DNA from: Synergistaceae bacterium
Lineage (GTDB): Bacteria; Synergistota; Synergistia; Synergistales; Thermovirgaceae
Length of the DNA: 34,191 bases
NCBI GenBank assembly: GCA_012729145.1
Contig: JAAYDT010000053.1
Coordinates: 1-34,191 of the forward strand
Reading direction: 5' to 3'
Shown: positions 1 to 8,078 of the stretch, piece after piece
Layout: each line of letters opens with the position of its first letter
Numbering within the stretch: the first letter of the stretch is position 1
Position numbers and translations under genes: made by a program
Notes under the pieces: generated by a model
Told to the model about the DNA's origin: nothing
Databases searched by the model: none
The model's input: only the letters and a program-made list of their open reading frames with translations

Positions 1-25
1 GTTACGAGTCACGCGTTACGGTCTT
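1..25. repeat. fragment of a dispersed intergenic repeat
   Basis: The first bases (GTTACGAGTCACGCGTTACG) belong to the same family of short Cys/Tyr-rich-looking CACG/TTAC strings seen after the permease gene near 8080 and in the gap after 31217. It lies just downstream of the last dehydratase gene. I see no gene in it. Confidence 0.4.
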
Positions 26-517
26 TTAAAGCCCCAGACTCTTCTTCACGTGGGGGATCAGCCCCCCGTCCTCGATCAGACCCTTCACGAAATCCGGGTA
101 GGGCGGGAACTTGAAGGTCCCTTTGGGTGTCACGATCTCGCTCCTGTCAAAATCGATGGTGACTTCCTGACCCTTCTCAAGCGCGTCCACCGCTTCCGGG
201 CTTACCACGATGGGCAGCCCTTCGTTGAGGGCGTTGCGGTAGTAGATCCTGGCGAAACCCTTTGCTATGATCGCGCCGATGCCCCTTACCTTGAGGCATG
301 TGACGGCCTGCTCACGGGAAGAGCCGCAGCCCCAGTTCTTTCCACCAACGATGATGTCCCCCGCCTGTGCGTTCCTGGTGAACTCGGGGTCGAGATCCTC
401 GAGGGCGTACTTGCCCATCTCGGCGCGGTCAGAGACGGTGTAGGTGTACTTGCCCGGGAAAATGACGTCGGTGTTGACGTCGTCCCCGTATTTCCAGACC
501 TTTCCGGTGATCTTCAT
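26..517 (-). CDS. aconitase-family dehydratase small subunit (LeuD/HacB type), pair 1
   Basis: This 163-aa protein is the swivelling small subunit of a two-subunit [4Fe-4S] hydro-lyase of the isopropylmalate isomerase/homoaconitase family. The N-terminus has the family's YGDDVNTDVIFPGKY stretch, and the substrate-contacting GCGSSREQA motif lies near residues 63-71. The length fits the short archaeal-type LeuD group (about 160-170 aa) rather than the 200-aa proteobacterial LeuD. In methanogen homoaconitase, a YLRT loop supplies an arginine for longer-chain substrates. The aligned positions here read YTYT, so that arginine is absent. The gene follows its large subunit by 4 nt and is the last gene of the operon inside the window. 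The family is clear. The substrate (isopropylmalate, citramalate, dimethylmalate or another) cannot be decided from sequence. Confidence 0.88.
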   Translation of the reverse strand: MKITGKVWKYGDDVNTDVIFPGKYTYTVSDRAEMGKYALEDLDPEFTRNAQAGDIIVGGKNWGCGSSREQAVTCLKVRGIGAIIAKGFARIYYRNALNEGLPIVVSPEAVDALEKGQEVTIDFDRSEIVTPKGTFKFPPYPDFVKGLIEDGGLIPHVKKSLGL

Positions 518-521
518 GGTC

Positions 522-1778
522 CTAAAGCACCTCCCTGGGATCGGAGATCTCGCCCTTGAGAGCGGAGGCAGCGACTGTCATCGGGCTGGCAAGGTAGATG
601 TTGCTCTCCTTGTTGCCCATACGTCCCTTGAAGTTCCTGTTGGCTGTCGAAATGCATGTCTCGCCCGGCGCCAGGATCCCTTCGTGGTTGCCCATGCAGG
701 GGCCGCAGCCCGGGTTGGTGATTACGCACCCGGCGTCCAGGAAGACATCGATAAGCCCTTCCTTCATGGCCTGGCGGAAGACCGACCATGAAGCGGGAAT
801 AACGATCGTCCTTACCGCAACTTCCTTGTCCTTCAGGATATCCGCGGCAAGCCGCAGGTCCTCGATGCGGGCGTTGGTGCAGCTTCCCAGGAACGCCTGG
901 TGAACGGGTGTGCCTTTCACTTCCCCGATGGGGGCATAGTTGTCGACGGTATGGGGTTTGGCAACACATGGCTCGATGTCGCCCAGGTCGTAGTTGAGCT
1001 CCTGTGCGTATACGGCGTCTTCGTCGGCCCACATGGCCTCCCATTCGTCCGTCTTGGCGATGGGTTTGATGAAATCCAGGACCTTCTGGTCAGGGGGGCA
1101 TACGGCGTTCTTCGCGCCGATCTCGATCCCCATGTTGCAGAGGGTCATCCTCTCCGCCAGGGACATTTCCTCGATGGCCGGGCCGTGGAACTCGATGGAC
1201 ATGTAGTCAGCGCCGTCGGCCTTTATATCGCCAGCGATCTTGAGTATCAGGTCCTTGGCGGATACTCCTTTGTTGAACTTGCCCTTGACGGTGATCTTCA
1301 TCGACTCCGGGACGCGGAACCATATCTGACCCGTAGCCCAGGTGGCTGCCATCTCGCTTCGGCCTATACCCGTGGAGAAAGCTCCGAAGGCGCCGTAGGT
1401 GCAGGTGTGGCTGTCGCTTCCCACCATGACCAGACCGGGCAGTGCAAAGCCCTCTTCGCACATGATCTGGTGGCAGACGCCGCCCTTGCTTGTGACATCG
1501 TAGAAGTACCTGATGCCCTGTTCCTTGACCACTTCCCGGATCTGCTTGTGGTTCTCCGCGTGCTTGTCTGTTGGTGCCGGAATGGCGTGGTCAAGGATGA
1601 ACACCAGGTGATCAGGTTTCCATACCTTGTCAACGCCGATCTTCTTGAAGGTTCCCCAGATCGGTGCCGCGTTGTCGTGGCTCATGCAGAAGTGAGGTTC
1701 GACTATCACGACCTGCCCGGCCGAAACGGATTCCCCAGCTGCCTTGCCAAGAACCTTTTCAGCGAATGTCTTTCCCAT
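522..1778 (-). CDS. aconitase-family dehydratase large subunit (LeuC/HacA type), pair 1
   Basis: This 418-aa large catalytic subunit binds the [4Fe-4S] cluster that acts as Lewis acid in reversible dehydration/hydration of a hydroxy-di/tricarboxylate. The three cluster cysteines are visible: C300 in GSCTN, and C358 and C361 in NPGCGPC. The N-terminal SHDNAAPI and GSDSHTCTYGAFGAF motifs are also typical. Length matches the archaeal-type LeuC/homoaconitase group (about 420 aa). A GGAGGGAGAGG ribosome site precedes the ATG at 1778, and the stop of the preceding small subunit is 15 nt upstream, so the genes are co-transcribed. No leuA or leuB is visible, so a leucine role is not supported by context. 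Confidence 0.9.
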   Translation of the reverse strand: MGKTFAEKVLGKAAGESVSAGQVVIVEPHFCMSHDNAAPIWGTFKKIGVDKVWKPDHLVFILDHAIPAPTDKHAENHKQIREVVKEQGIRYFYDVTSKGGVCHQIMCEEGFALPGLVMVGSDSHTCTYGAFGAFSTGIGRSEMAATWATGQIWFRVPESMKITVKGKFNKGVSAKDLILKIAGDIKADGADYMSIEFHGPAIEEMSLAERMTLCNMGIEIGAKNAVCPPDQKVLDFIKPIAKTDEWEAMWADEDAVYAQELNYDLGDIEPCVAKPHTVDNYAPIGEVKGTPVHQAFLGSCTNARIEDLRLAADILKDKEVAVRTIVIPASWSVFRQAMKEGLIDVFLDAGCVITNPGCGPCMGNHEGILAPGETCISTANRNFKGRMGNKESNIYLASPMTVAASALKGEISDPREVL

Positions 1779-1793
1779 GCCGACCTCTCCCTC

Positions 1794-2321
1794 CTACTTG
1801 CTGGCGGCCTTTTCCTTGAGGTACTCGATGAGGCCGCCGGCCTTCATGATGTCCATCTCAAGGTCCGCCACAGCGTCGCCGTGAAAGGAGTTGCCGTTGG
1901 TGAGATCCCTGATCTCGCCCTTCTCCAGGTCGACCTCGAGATCGTCGCCGTCCTTGATCTTCCCATCCTTGATCGCCTGGCTGAGCCCCTTGACGAATAG
2001 GACCGGGTATCCGTTGTTGATGGCGTTGCGGTAGTAGATCCGCGAGAAGGATTCGGCCAGGATCACCGGTACTCCGGCGTACTTGAGGCAGTAGACGGCG
2101 TGCTCGCGGGATGAACCGCATCCGAAGTTTGTCCCGGCGACGACAAAATCGCCTTCCTTGACTTCTTTTGCGAAATTCTCCTTGCCGGGCAGGTACTCGA
2201 AGGAGTACTGCGGCATTTTCCTGGGATCTGTCTCGGCCAGGTACTTGTTGTGGTAGATGAGGTCGGTGTCGATGTCATCACCAAAGACCCAGGCCTTTCC
2301 GCGAAGGACTTTATTTTCCAT
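1794..2321 (-). CDS. aconitase-family dehydratase small subunit (LeuD/HacB type), pair 2
   Basis: This second small subunit is 175 aa. It carries FGDDIDTDLIYHNKY near the N-terminus and GCGSSREHA in the middle. It is clearly diverged from the copy at 26-517: the substrate-loop segment reads KYLAET instead of KYTYT, and it keeps a C-terminal GGLIEYLKEK. The two pairs are therefore probably not redundant and may handle different acids or successive steps. It lies 14 nt downstream of its large subunit and 15 nt upstream of the pair-1 large subunit. A homoaconitase-type arginine is missing at the aligned loop position. The substrate is unresolved. Confidence 0.88.
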   Translation of the reverse strand: MENKVLRGKAWVFGDDIDTDLIYHNKYLAETDPRKMPQYSFEYLPGKENFAKEVKEGDFVVAGTNFGCGSSREHAVYCLKYAGVPVILAESFSRIYYRNAINNGYPVLFVKGLSQAIKDGKIKDGDDLEVDLEKGEIRDLTNGNSFHGDAVADLEMDIMKAGGLIEYLKEKAASK

Positions 2322-2335
2322 CAGTCGTCCCCTCC

Positions 2336-3616
2336 CTATCCGAGGATATCCCTGGGATCAGTTATCTTTCCGCGAATGGCCGTGGCCATTGCGGTCATCG
2401 GGCTTGCCAGGTAAGTATGGCTTCCCTTGCCAACCTTGCCGATAAAGTTCCTGTTGGTGGTCGACATGCCCACGTCGCCGCTCGGGAGAGCCCCGTAGTG
2501 CTCGGCGGTGCATAGCGCGCAGGTCGGGTTGGTAAAGATGACCCCGGCCTCGAGGAACTTCTGGATGTAGCCGGCCTCGGCGCACTGAAGCATTACTTCC
2601 CGGGTAGCCGGGGTAATGATGGCGCGCATTCCGGGAGCCACTTTGGATTTTGAAGCCTTGAGGACTTCGAATGCTGCCGAGATGTCCTCGAAACGGCCGT
2701 TGGAGCAGGAGCCGATGTGCACCTGGTCAACGTGCTCGCCGGCGACCTCGCGGACCTTCTTGACGTTGTCCGGCGCGTCTGGGCAGGATGTCATGGGTTC
2801 AAGGTTGTCCACGTTGAACTCCAGCTCCTGGCAGTAGACGGCGTCCGGGTCTGCTGAAAGGCTCTTGACCCTGTCCACGACCTCCTTGCCGGCCCTCTCA
2901 ACCAGCCAGTCGAGGACCTTGCCGTTGGGCATTATGAGCCCTATCTTGCCACTCATTTCGGTGACCATGGAGCAGAGGGTTATCCTGTCCGAAAGGGACG
3001 ACCTCTCGATTGTGTCGCCGTAGAACTCGGTGGACAGGAAGAACATTCCGTCGGCGCCGAGAGTCCCCACGATGTGCGTCAGCAGGTCGCGCATGCAGAC
3101 GCCCTTTGCGAACTTGCCGTTGACGGTGATCTTCATCGTCTCGGGCACGCGGAACCAGTTGGTCCCCTCGAACCACGATGCCACGATGTCGGTATTCCCA
3201 ACGCCGGTGGCGAAGGCGCCCACCGCCCCGAGGAGGTTCATGTGGCTGTCTGTCCCGAGGATGACGTCGCCGGGTTTTACAAGGCCGTTCTCAAGAAGAA
3301 CATGCTGTCCGATACCCCAGTCCACGTCGAAGACCTTCTTGATGCCCTGCTTCTTTGCGAACTCCCGGATGATCTTCTGGTTTGTCGAGACCTTCTCCGA
3401 ATGGGATGGAGCCTGAAGGTCGAAGGTGAAGGCCACCTTGTCGGGATCCCATACCTTGCCCTTCTTGTCGGTGACTTCTTCGAACTGCAGAACGCAGTTG
3501 GCGCCGCCGAAGTCGCGGGCCGTCGAGAGGTCGATATTGCACCAGACCCTCTCTCCGACCTTGACCTCCTTGCCGGCTGCCCGCCGGATGATCTTCTCGA
3601 TCATCGTTTTGCCCAT
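2336..3616 (-). CDS. aconitase-family dehydratase large subunit (LeuC/HacA type), pair 2
   Basis: This 426-aa catalytic subunit has [4Fe-4S] ligands C304 (GSCSN), C366 and C369 (NPTCALC). The second motif departs from the common NPGCGPC seen in the neighbouring paralogue, with Thr and Ala-Leu replacing Gly and Gly-Pro. The family DSHMNLLGAVGAFATGVGNTD segment is present. An AGGAGGTG ribosome site sits about 7 nt before the ATG at 3616. It is the first of the four dehydratase subunit genes, following the HD-domain gene by 33 nt. The altered cluster motif and low similarity to copy 1 suggest a different substrate. Isopropylmalate dehydratase, homoaconitase and dimethylmalate dehydratase are all possible labels. 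Confidence 0.88.
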   Translation of the reverse strand: MGKTMIEKIIRRAAGKEVKVGERVWCNIDLSTARDFGGANCVLQFEEVTDKKGKVWDPDKVAFTFDLQAPSHSEKVSTNQKIIREFAKKQGIKKVFDVDWGIGQHVLLENGLVKPGDVILGTDSHMNLLGAVGAFATGVGNTDIVASWFEGTNWFRVPETMKITVNGKFAKGVCMRDLLTHIVGTLGADGMFFLSTEFYGDTIERSSLSDRITLCSMVTEMSGKIGLIMPNGKVLDWLVERAGKEVVDRVKSLSADPDAVYCQELEFNVDNLEPMTSCPDAPDNVKKVREVAGEHVDQVHIGSCSNGRFEDISAAFEVLKASKSKVAPGMRAIITPATREVMLQCAEAGYIQKFLEAGVIFTNPTCALCTAEHYGALPSGDVGMSTTNRNFIGKVGKGSHTYLASPMTAMATAIRGKITDPRDILG

Positions 3617-3649
3617 GGGTCACGCACCTCCTGTTTTGGATCGTTCCTG

Positions 3650-4204
3650 CTAGAGAAGCCCGAGGAACGACTTGATGGTCTCGAAGTTGATGAAATCACA
3701 CTTGTTGATGACCACTGCCTCCGGGCAGCGATACCCGCCGTCGCCCTCCTTGGCGTGAACGGCTATGCAGTGACAGATCCTCGAGGGTATGCCGTTACGC
3801 ATGGCCAGGCCGACACCGGAGAAGGGGTGGCGCAGATCCTTGCCCATCTGGGACTTCACTGCCTTGCCGTCCTTCTTTTCGTACTCCACCAGTTTGCCAA
3901 CGTCATGGAGGATCGCGCCGGCGATAAGTGTGTCATGGTCAAGCTCGAACCCGCCGTTGTCCTTGTAGAGGGGGTTGTACTCCTCGTAGATAACCTTTGC
4001 CATTCTCGTCACGCCCCTGTTGTGGACGTTGAGAGAGGCTGGGCAGTCGGGGATGAGCAGTGTGAAGGGGATCTTGTCCATATCTTCCGGCTCCCATCCG
4101 CCGGTCTTGAGCGCATCCTCGATGGTTGCTACGACCTTTTCCCTGAGCTCCTTGTCCTGGATCCAGTCGATCTCGGGGATCATCTTCACGATCCTGTCTC
4201 TCAT
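3650..4204 (-). CDS. HD-domain metal-dependent phosphohydrolase
   Basis: This 184-aa HD-superfamily protein has the full metal-binding set: H61 (HNRG), H100-D101 (GAILHDVGK), H126 (RHPFSG), H150 (AVHAKEGD) and D170. The family hydrolyses phosphomonoesters, phosphodiesters or nucleotides. The substrate here is not evident. A TTG 15 nt upstream could also open the frame, but the ATG at 4204 has GGAGG at good spacing and is preferred. The gene lies between the FCD regulator (46-nt gap) and the dehydratase genes, so it is co-expressed with an organic-acid pathway. This is an uncommon partner for LeuCD genes. Confidence 0.82.
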   Translation of the reverse strand: MRDRIVKMIPEIDWIQDKELREKVVATIEDALKTGGWEPEDMDKIPFTLLIPDCPASLNVHNRGVTRMAKVIYEEYNPLYKDNGGFELDHDTLIAGAILHDVGKLVEYEKKDGKAVKSQMGKDLRHPFSGVGLAMRNGIPSRICHCIAVHAKEGDGGYRCPEAVVINKCDFINFETIKSFLGLL

Positions 4205-4250
4205 GTTCCATCCCTCCAATGGTTTTTGAGACTCAAGCGCCTCTATCTAT

Positions 4251-4949
4251 TTACTTGACCTCAAGGGCCAGCCCTTCCTGTAAAGTCCTGTAGATCCTCT
4301 CTATGTGCCCCGCCGAAAGCGATTGGGCCCTTGCCACGTCATGATCGATGATAGCCTCGTAAATGGTCTGGTGTTCATTGAAGAAGGCCTCCTTGTCTGC
4401 AAGCAGGGAGTAGATCCTTTCGTGGGTGGCCATGATCAGGTTGAAGGTCATCTTCACTATATTGATGAACACGAAATTGTGGGTAGCCTCTGCCAGCATC
4501 AGGTGGAAATCGAAATCGTCCTGGGATCTCTTTTCGATGTGCTCCAGGTTTTTCTCGGTCCTGGAGAGAACCTTGCGCAGCTTCATCAGGTCCGAAGGCA
4601 TGGCATGCATCGCCGCCGCTCCGGCAATTGCCGGGTCCAGGGCTCTCCGGGCCTCCATAAGCTCCAGCACGGCCTCGTCCTCCAGCGGCATGTTCCTGGA
4701 ATCGGCCGTCTCTCCCCGGGGTTTTCGGACAAAACGCCCCTTGCCAGGGACGCTGTCGATAAGCCCCAGCAGCTCCATGACCCTGAAGGCCTCTCTCAGG
4801 GAGCTTCTGCTCACACCCATCTCCGACATGAGCTGCCGCTCCGGGGGGAGCGGGTCTCCCGGCAGCAGTTCGCCCGATGCGATCAGCTCCTTTAGCTCGT
4901 TGACCACCTGTTCGTATATCCTTGTGTGGCGAAGTCTTTTTTCGATCAT
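4251..4949 (-). CDS. GntR-family transcriptional regulator, FadR/FCD subfamily
   Basis: This 232-aa regulator has an N-terminal winged helix (about 8-75, with LPPERQLMSEMGVSRSSLREAFRVME and the PGKGRFV wing). The C-terminal all-helical FCD domain (about 95-225) shows the predicted metal/acid site D145, H149, H193 and H215. FCD regulators usually bind small organic acids and repress catabolic genes. Here it heads the operon for the two dehydratase pairs, which fits an effector that is one of their substrates. Strong ribosome site GGAGGG lies 5 nt before the ATG. A short palindrome directly upstream (4963-4973) suggests autoregulation. The protein family is sure; the effector is inference. Confidence 0.9.
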   Translation of the reverse strand: MIEKRLRHTRIYEQVVNELKELIASGELLPGDPLPPERQLMSEMGVSRSSLREAFRVMELLGLIDSVPGKGRFVRKPRGETADSRNMPLEDEAVLELMEARRALDPAIAGAAAMHAMPSDLMKLRKVLSRTEKNLEHIEKRSQDDFDFHLMLAEATHNFVFINIVKMTFNLIMATHERIYSLLADKEAFFNEHQTIYEAIIDHDVARAQSLSAGHIERIYRTLQEGLALEVK

Positions 4950-4962
4950 ATCTTCCCTCCTC

Positions 4963-4973
4963 GGTGGACCACC
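4963..4973 (-). promoter_or_regulatory. candidate autoregulatory operator of the GntR gene
   Basis: GGTGGACCACC is a palindrome (5-bp arms around one base) directly upstream of the regulator's ribosome site. FadR-subfamily operators are short palindromes of TGGTnnnACCA character, and this resembles one. It is short enough to arise by chance. Confidence 0.3.
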
Positions 4974-5069
4974 CAGTACACTTTATATACCAGGTAGACC
5001 CTTTGTGCAAGTGTTCGCAATAAGACTAAATGTTCAGGCAATTTGAAACTTTATTTTGCATACAAACGT

Positions 5070-5098
5070 TTGACAACTTCCCCGGATTCAACTAACAT
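5070..5098 (+). promoter_or_regulatory. sigma70-type promoter of the betaine transporter operon
   Basis: TTGACA at 5070-5075 and TAACAT at 5093-5098 are separated by 17 nt. Predicted start is near 5105, giving a leader of about 230 nt before the binding-protein gene. Confidence 0.6.
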
Positions 5099-5134
5099 AA
5101 CCTGGTCCGGGGGGTATAGGTACCGGCTATTCAA

Positions 5135-5165
5135 TGTGAAATGTTGTGTCGGACAACATTTCACA
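5135..5165. promoter_or_regulatory. 13+5+13 palindrome, candidate operator or hairpin
   Basis: Arms TGTGAAATGTTGT (5135-5147) and ACAACATTTCACA (5153-5165) are exact reverse complements around GTCGG. The site lies about 30-60 nt after the predicted transcription start, in the region shared with the divergent GntR gene. It could be a repressor site acting as a roadblock, or an RNA hairpin. No T-run follows, so a terminator is unlikely. Confidence 0.6.
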
Positions 5166-5220
5166 ACTCTTCCCAAGCATCATTCTGTCGTTTTTCAAGT
5201 GGAGTTCCTGTCTTCTGTTC

Positions 5221-5268
5221 TCCGCGAGTCCCGCGGAAACGGTACCTTTGACGACCCTCGTGGGGTCG
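5221..5268 (+). promoter_or_regulatory. two leader hairpins upstream of the binding-protein gene
   Basis: TCCGCG/CGCGGA (5221-5237) and CGACCC/GGGTCG (5252-5268) form consecutive 6-bp stems in the long untranslated leader. I do not recognise a described riboswitch class. This may only be structured leader RNA. Confidence 0.35.
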
Positions 5269-5335
5269 GAACAATTCGAGGATTTCCCCCCATCTTCTGT
5301 TTCTGCATGTGTAAATCCAAAGGAGGGATTTTGTC

Positions 5336-6346
5336 ATGAAAGCAGGACGAAAAACTTTTCTGATCCTTGCCCTTGCCCTTGTGGTGGGGCTGACCTCGAT
5401 CCCCGCCGCATCAGCAGCCGGGAATGTAGTCATGGTCGATTTCAGCTGGAGCAGTGTCCAGATGCATAACCGGGTTGCCGGTTTCATCCTGGAACATGGT
5501 TACGGCTTCTCGCCGGATTACATGTTCGCTGAATCCGTTCCAGGGCTCACAGGCCTTCAGCAGGGCGACATCGATGTAGCCATGGAGATGTGGATAGACA
5601 ACGTTCTCGAGTGGTACACCGATGCCGTTGAGGAAAACAAACAGGTTCTTGACCTTGGGTCGGTTTTCCCTGATGCCCCTCAGGGATGGTATGTACCCAC
5701 CTACATGATCAAGGGTGACAAGGAACGCGGTATCGAGCCCATGGCCCCGAACCTGAAGTCGGTCTTTGACCTTCCCCAGTACTGGGAGCTCTTCAAGGAT
5801 CGCGAGACCCCAGACAAGGGGCGGTTCTACAACGCTATCCCCGGATGGGTCGTACACGACATCAACCTGAAGAAACTGGAGGCTTACAACCTCACCGAAA
5901 CATTCATCAACTTCGATCCGGGTTCCCAGACAGCGCTTATGACTGCCATAGTCTCTGCCTATGAGAAGGGCGAACCTGTCCTTGCCTACTACTGGGAGCC
6001 GGAGTGGATCATGGGCATGCTGGACATGACCCTGCTGGAGGAACCCGAATACGACGAAAAGCTCTGGAACGAGGAGAACAAGTTCGCATGCGCTTTCCCC
6101 GCAGCCAGGGTCCATGTTGGGATCAACGCCGAATTTGCCAAAAAGAACCCAGAGATCCTTGCTTTCCTCGAAAAATACGAGACCACCCTTGCCCAGAACA
6201 ACCAAGCCCTTGCCTACATGCAGCAGGAGGAAGCCACTGTCGAGGAAGCGGCTATCTGGTTCCTCAAAAACTACAAGGAAGTCTGGAAGGCATGGCTCCC
6301 CGGTGATGTGGCCGGGAAAGTCGAGGCAGCCCTTGCAGGCAAGTAG
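5336..6346 (+). CDS. glycine betaine/proline-type ABC transporter substrate-binding protein (OpuAC/ProX)
   Basis: This 336-aa exported binding protein belongs to the OpuAC family and should capture quaternary amines such as betaine for the ABC importer encoded next. The N-terminus is a Sec signal peptide (about 1-27, ending ASA-AG) without a lipobox cysteine, so the mature protein would be soluble outside the cytoplasmic membrane. Family features include LQQGDIDVAMEMW near 75-87, AIPGW near 168, and many Trp/Tyr residues (YYWEPEW near 219-225), as expected for cation-pi binding. Ribosome site AAAGGAGGG precedes the ATG. The ATPase follows after 6 nt. The exact substrate (betaine, carnitine, choline, proline betaine) is not determined. 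Confidence 0.88.
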   Translation: MKAGRKTFLILALALVVGLTSIPAASAAGNVVMVDFSWSSVQMHNRVAGFILEHGYGFSPDYMFAESVPGLTGLQQGDIDVAMEMWIDNVLEWYTDAVEENKQVLDLGSVFPDAPQGWYVPTYMIKGDKERGIEPMAPNLKSVFDLPQYWELFKDRETPDKGRFYNAIPGWVVHDINLKKLEAYNLTETFINFDPGSQTALMTAIVSAYEKGEPVLAYYWEPEWIMGMLDMTLLEEPEYDEKLWNEENKFACAFPAARVHVGINAEFAKKNPEILAFLEKYETTLAQNNQALAYMQQEEATVEEAAIWFLKNYKEVWKAWLPGDVAGKVEAALAGK

Positions 6347-6352
6347 ACGCCC

Positions 6353-7237
6353 ATGGCGGAGAACGTTATTGATGTAAAGGAACTCTGGAAGGTCTATTCG
6401 AAAAAGGATATCGATCTCAACGTCGAAGACGAAGAGATGGTCGAGTCGCTGGACAAGTCCAGCGACTCGGTCGTCGCCGTAAGGGATGTAACCTTCTCCG
6501 TTAAACCCGGCGAGGTCTTTATTGTCATGGGTCTCTCGGGCAGCGGAAAATCAACGCTGATACGCTGTCTTCTTAGGCTTGTCGACATTTCCTGGGGCAG
6601 CGTGACGATCAACGGCCAGGACGTAACGGCCATGAACAAGAAGGAACTGACGGAATTCCGACGCAACCAGGCAGCCATGGTCTTTCAGCACTACGGACTC
6701 CTCCCTCACCGGACTGTCATCGAGAACGTTGCCTTTGGCCTGAAGCTTCGGGGGATTCCAAAGAAGGAGCGCAGGGAGAGGGCTCGCGAGACGCTCAATA
6801 TCGTGGGGCTGGAGCAGTGGGGTGATTACTATCCTGCTTCCTTGAGCGGAGGGATGCGCCAGAGGGTTGGGATAGCCCGGGCCCTGGTGGCGGACACACC
6901 CCTTTTGCTTATGGATGAGCCCTTCAGCGGTCTCGATCCCCTGATCCGGCGCGAGATGCAGGATGAACTGGTCCGGATCCAGGAGGAACTACACAAGACG
7001 ATCTTCTTCGTTACCCATGACCTGGACGAGGCCATGCGCCTTGGTGACCGCATGGCGGTAATGCGAAACGGCGAGATAGTCCAGATAGGCAGACCTCCTG
7101 AGGTCTTTGCCAATCCGGCCGACGATTATGTCGCGAGGTTCGTGCAGGACAAGCGTGACGAGATCCGGAAGACCGACGAACAGATGGCCGCGCTGGCTGC
7201 GCAGTCTGAAAAGGCGGGGACCCCTGATGTTTCCTGA
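6353..7237 (+). CDS. glycine betaine-type ABC transporter ATP-binding protein (OpuAA/ProV-like), no CBS domains
   Basis: This 294-aa ABC ATPase energises the betaine-type importer. Walker A is GLSGSGKST at 60-68, the Q-loop is in VFQHYGLLPHRT, the signature LSGGMRQR is at 164-171, and Walker B LLLMDEP is at 184-190. It ends about 30 residues after the ABC core. Typical OpuAA/ProV proteins are about 400 aa and carry two CBS domains that sense ionic strength, and these are absent here. A charged insert around residues 20-38 sits before the core. The permease start overlaps its 3' end by 11 nt. The lack of CBS domains suggests transport is not gated by ionic strength as in OpuA. Confidence 0.88.
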   Translation: MAENVIDVKELWKVYSKKDIDLNVEDEEMVESLDKSSDSVVAVRDVTFSVKPGEVFIVMGLSGSGKSTLIRCLLRLVDISWGSVTINGQDVTAMNKKELTEFRRNQAAMVFQHYGLLPHRTVIENVAFGLKLRGIPKKERRERARETLNIVGLEQWGDYYPASLSGGMRQRVGIARALVADTPLLLMDEPFSGLDPLIRREMQDELVRIQEELHKTIFFVTHDLDEAMRLGDRMAVMRNGEIVQIGRPPEVFANPADDYVARFVQDKRDEIRKTDEQMAALAAQSEKAGTPDVS

Positions 7238-8078
7238 AGCCTTCAAATACTCAGTTGCGAAGAGCGTTAATAGCGCCATTAAATGGCTGCTGAACACCCA
7301 CGGATCGGCCTTCGACAGTTTCTCATCCGGGATACTGAGTCTTCTGCTGTGGGTGCAGGGCATTCTTGTCTCAATCCCCTGGTGGGCCTACATAGCCTTC
7401 ATCGCCCTCATGGCCTGGATAGCCACAAGGAAGATCATTCCTGTTATTGTTCTCGCGGTGCTCCCGATCTTTATCGGCATGTTCGGACTCTGGCACCTGG
7501 CGCTCGAGACGCTGGCCCTGGTAATAACATCGGTGGTGATAGCCCTTGCCATCGGGATACCCATGGGCGTTCTCATGGCTGAGGCGAGATACTTCGCAGA
7601 ATTCATCAAGCCCGTGCTGGACGCCATGCAGACCATGCCCAGCTTCGTATACCTGATCCCGGCGATGATGCTCTTCGGCCTGGGGAAGGTCCCGGCCGTT
7701 ATAGCCACACTGATCTATGCCCTTCCTCCTGTGATGAGGCTCACATGTCTGGGGCTTCAGCAGGTACCCAGGCCGGTGCAGGAGGCGGCGCTGGCCTACG
7801 GCGCGACCCGGTGGCAGCTTCTCAAGGAGGTACGCATACCCCTTGCCATGCCTTCGATCCTGGCCGGTGTCAACCAGACCACCATGATGGCTCTGGCCAT
7901 GGTCGTAATAGCGTCCATGATCGGAGCCCGCGGCCTGGGCCAGGAAGTTCTCATGGCCATCAACCGTATAGACGTCGGAAGAGGATTCGAGGCCGGCATC
8001 TCCATCGTTATCATGGGTATTGTCATCGACCGCATCACCCAGGGCCTCGCCAAGAGGTGGGACCCGAACAGGAAGTAA
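7227..8078 (+). CDS. glycine betaine-type ABC transporter permease (OpuAB/ProW-like)
   Basis: This 283-aa integral membrane permease has about seven hydrophobic segments. The cytoplasmic EAA loop at 186-206 (EAALAYGATRWQLLKEVRIPL) docks on the ATPase. TMPSFVYLIPAMMLFGLGKVP near 136-156 is typical of ProW/OpuAB. The frame is open further upstream, but only inside the ATPase gene. The ATG at 7227, with an AGGCGGGG site, starts the family-like N-terminus. It completes a three-gene importer. No terminator follows; the gap ahead contains repeats. Confidence 0.88.
   Translation: MFPEAFKYSVAKSVNSAIKWLLNTHGSAFDSFSSGILSLLLWVQGILVSIPWWAYIAFIALMAWIATRKIIPVIVLAVLPIFIGMFGLWHLALETLALVITSVVIALAIGIPMGVLMAEARYFAEFIKPVLDAMQTMPSFVYLIPAMMLFGLGKVPAVIATLIYALPPVMRLTCLGLQQVPRPVQEAALAYGATRWQLLKEVRIPLAMPSILAGVNQTTMMALAMVVIASMIGARGLGQEVLMAINRIDVGRGFEAGISIVIMGIVIDRITQGLAKRWDPNRK

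Noticed and set aside
900-2000. 366-codon plus-strand frame opposite the dehydratase genes
   Set aside because: It lies antisense to two clear LeuC/LeuD-type genes with conserved motifs. High G+C coding DNA often leaves such shadows.
3074-4258. 394-codon plus-strand frame opposite LeuC pair 2 and the HD gene
   Set aside because: It is antisense shadow: no family features, no ribosome site, and both opposite genes have complete active-site motifs.
5135-5165. palindrome as a transcription terminator
   Set aside because: The stem is AT-rich and no T-run follows on either strand. An operator or leader hairpin fits better.
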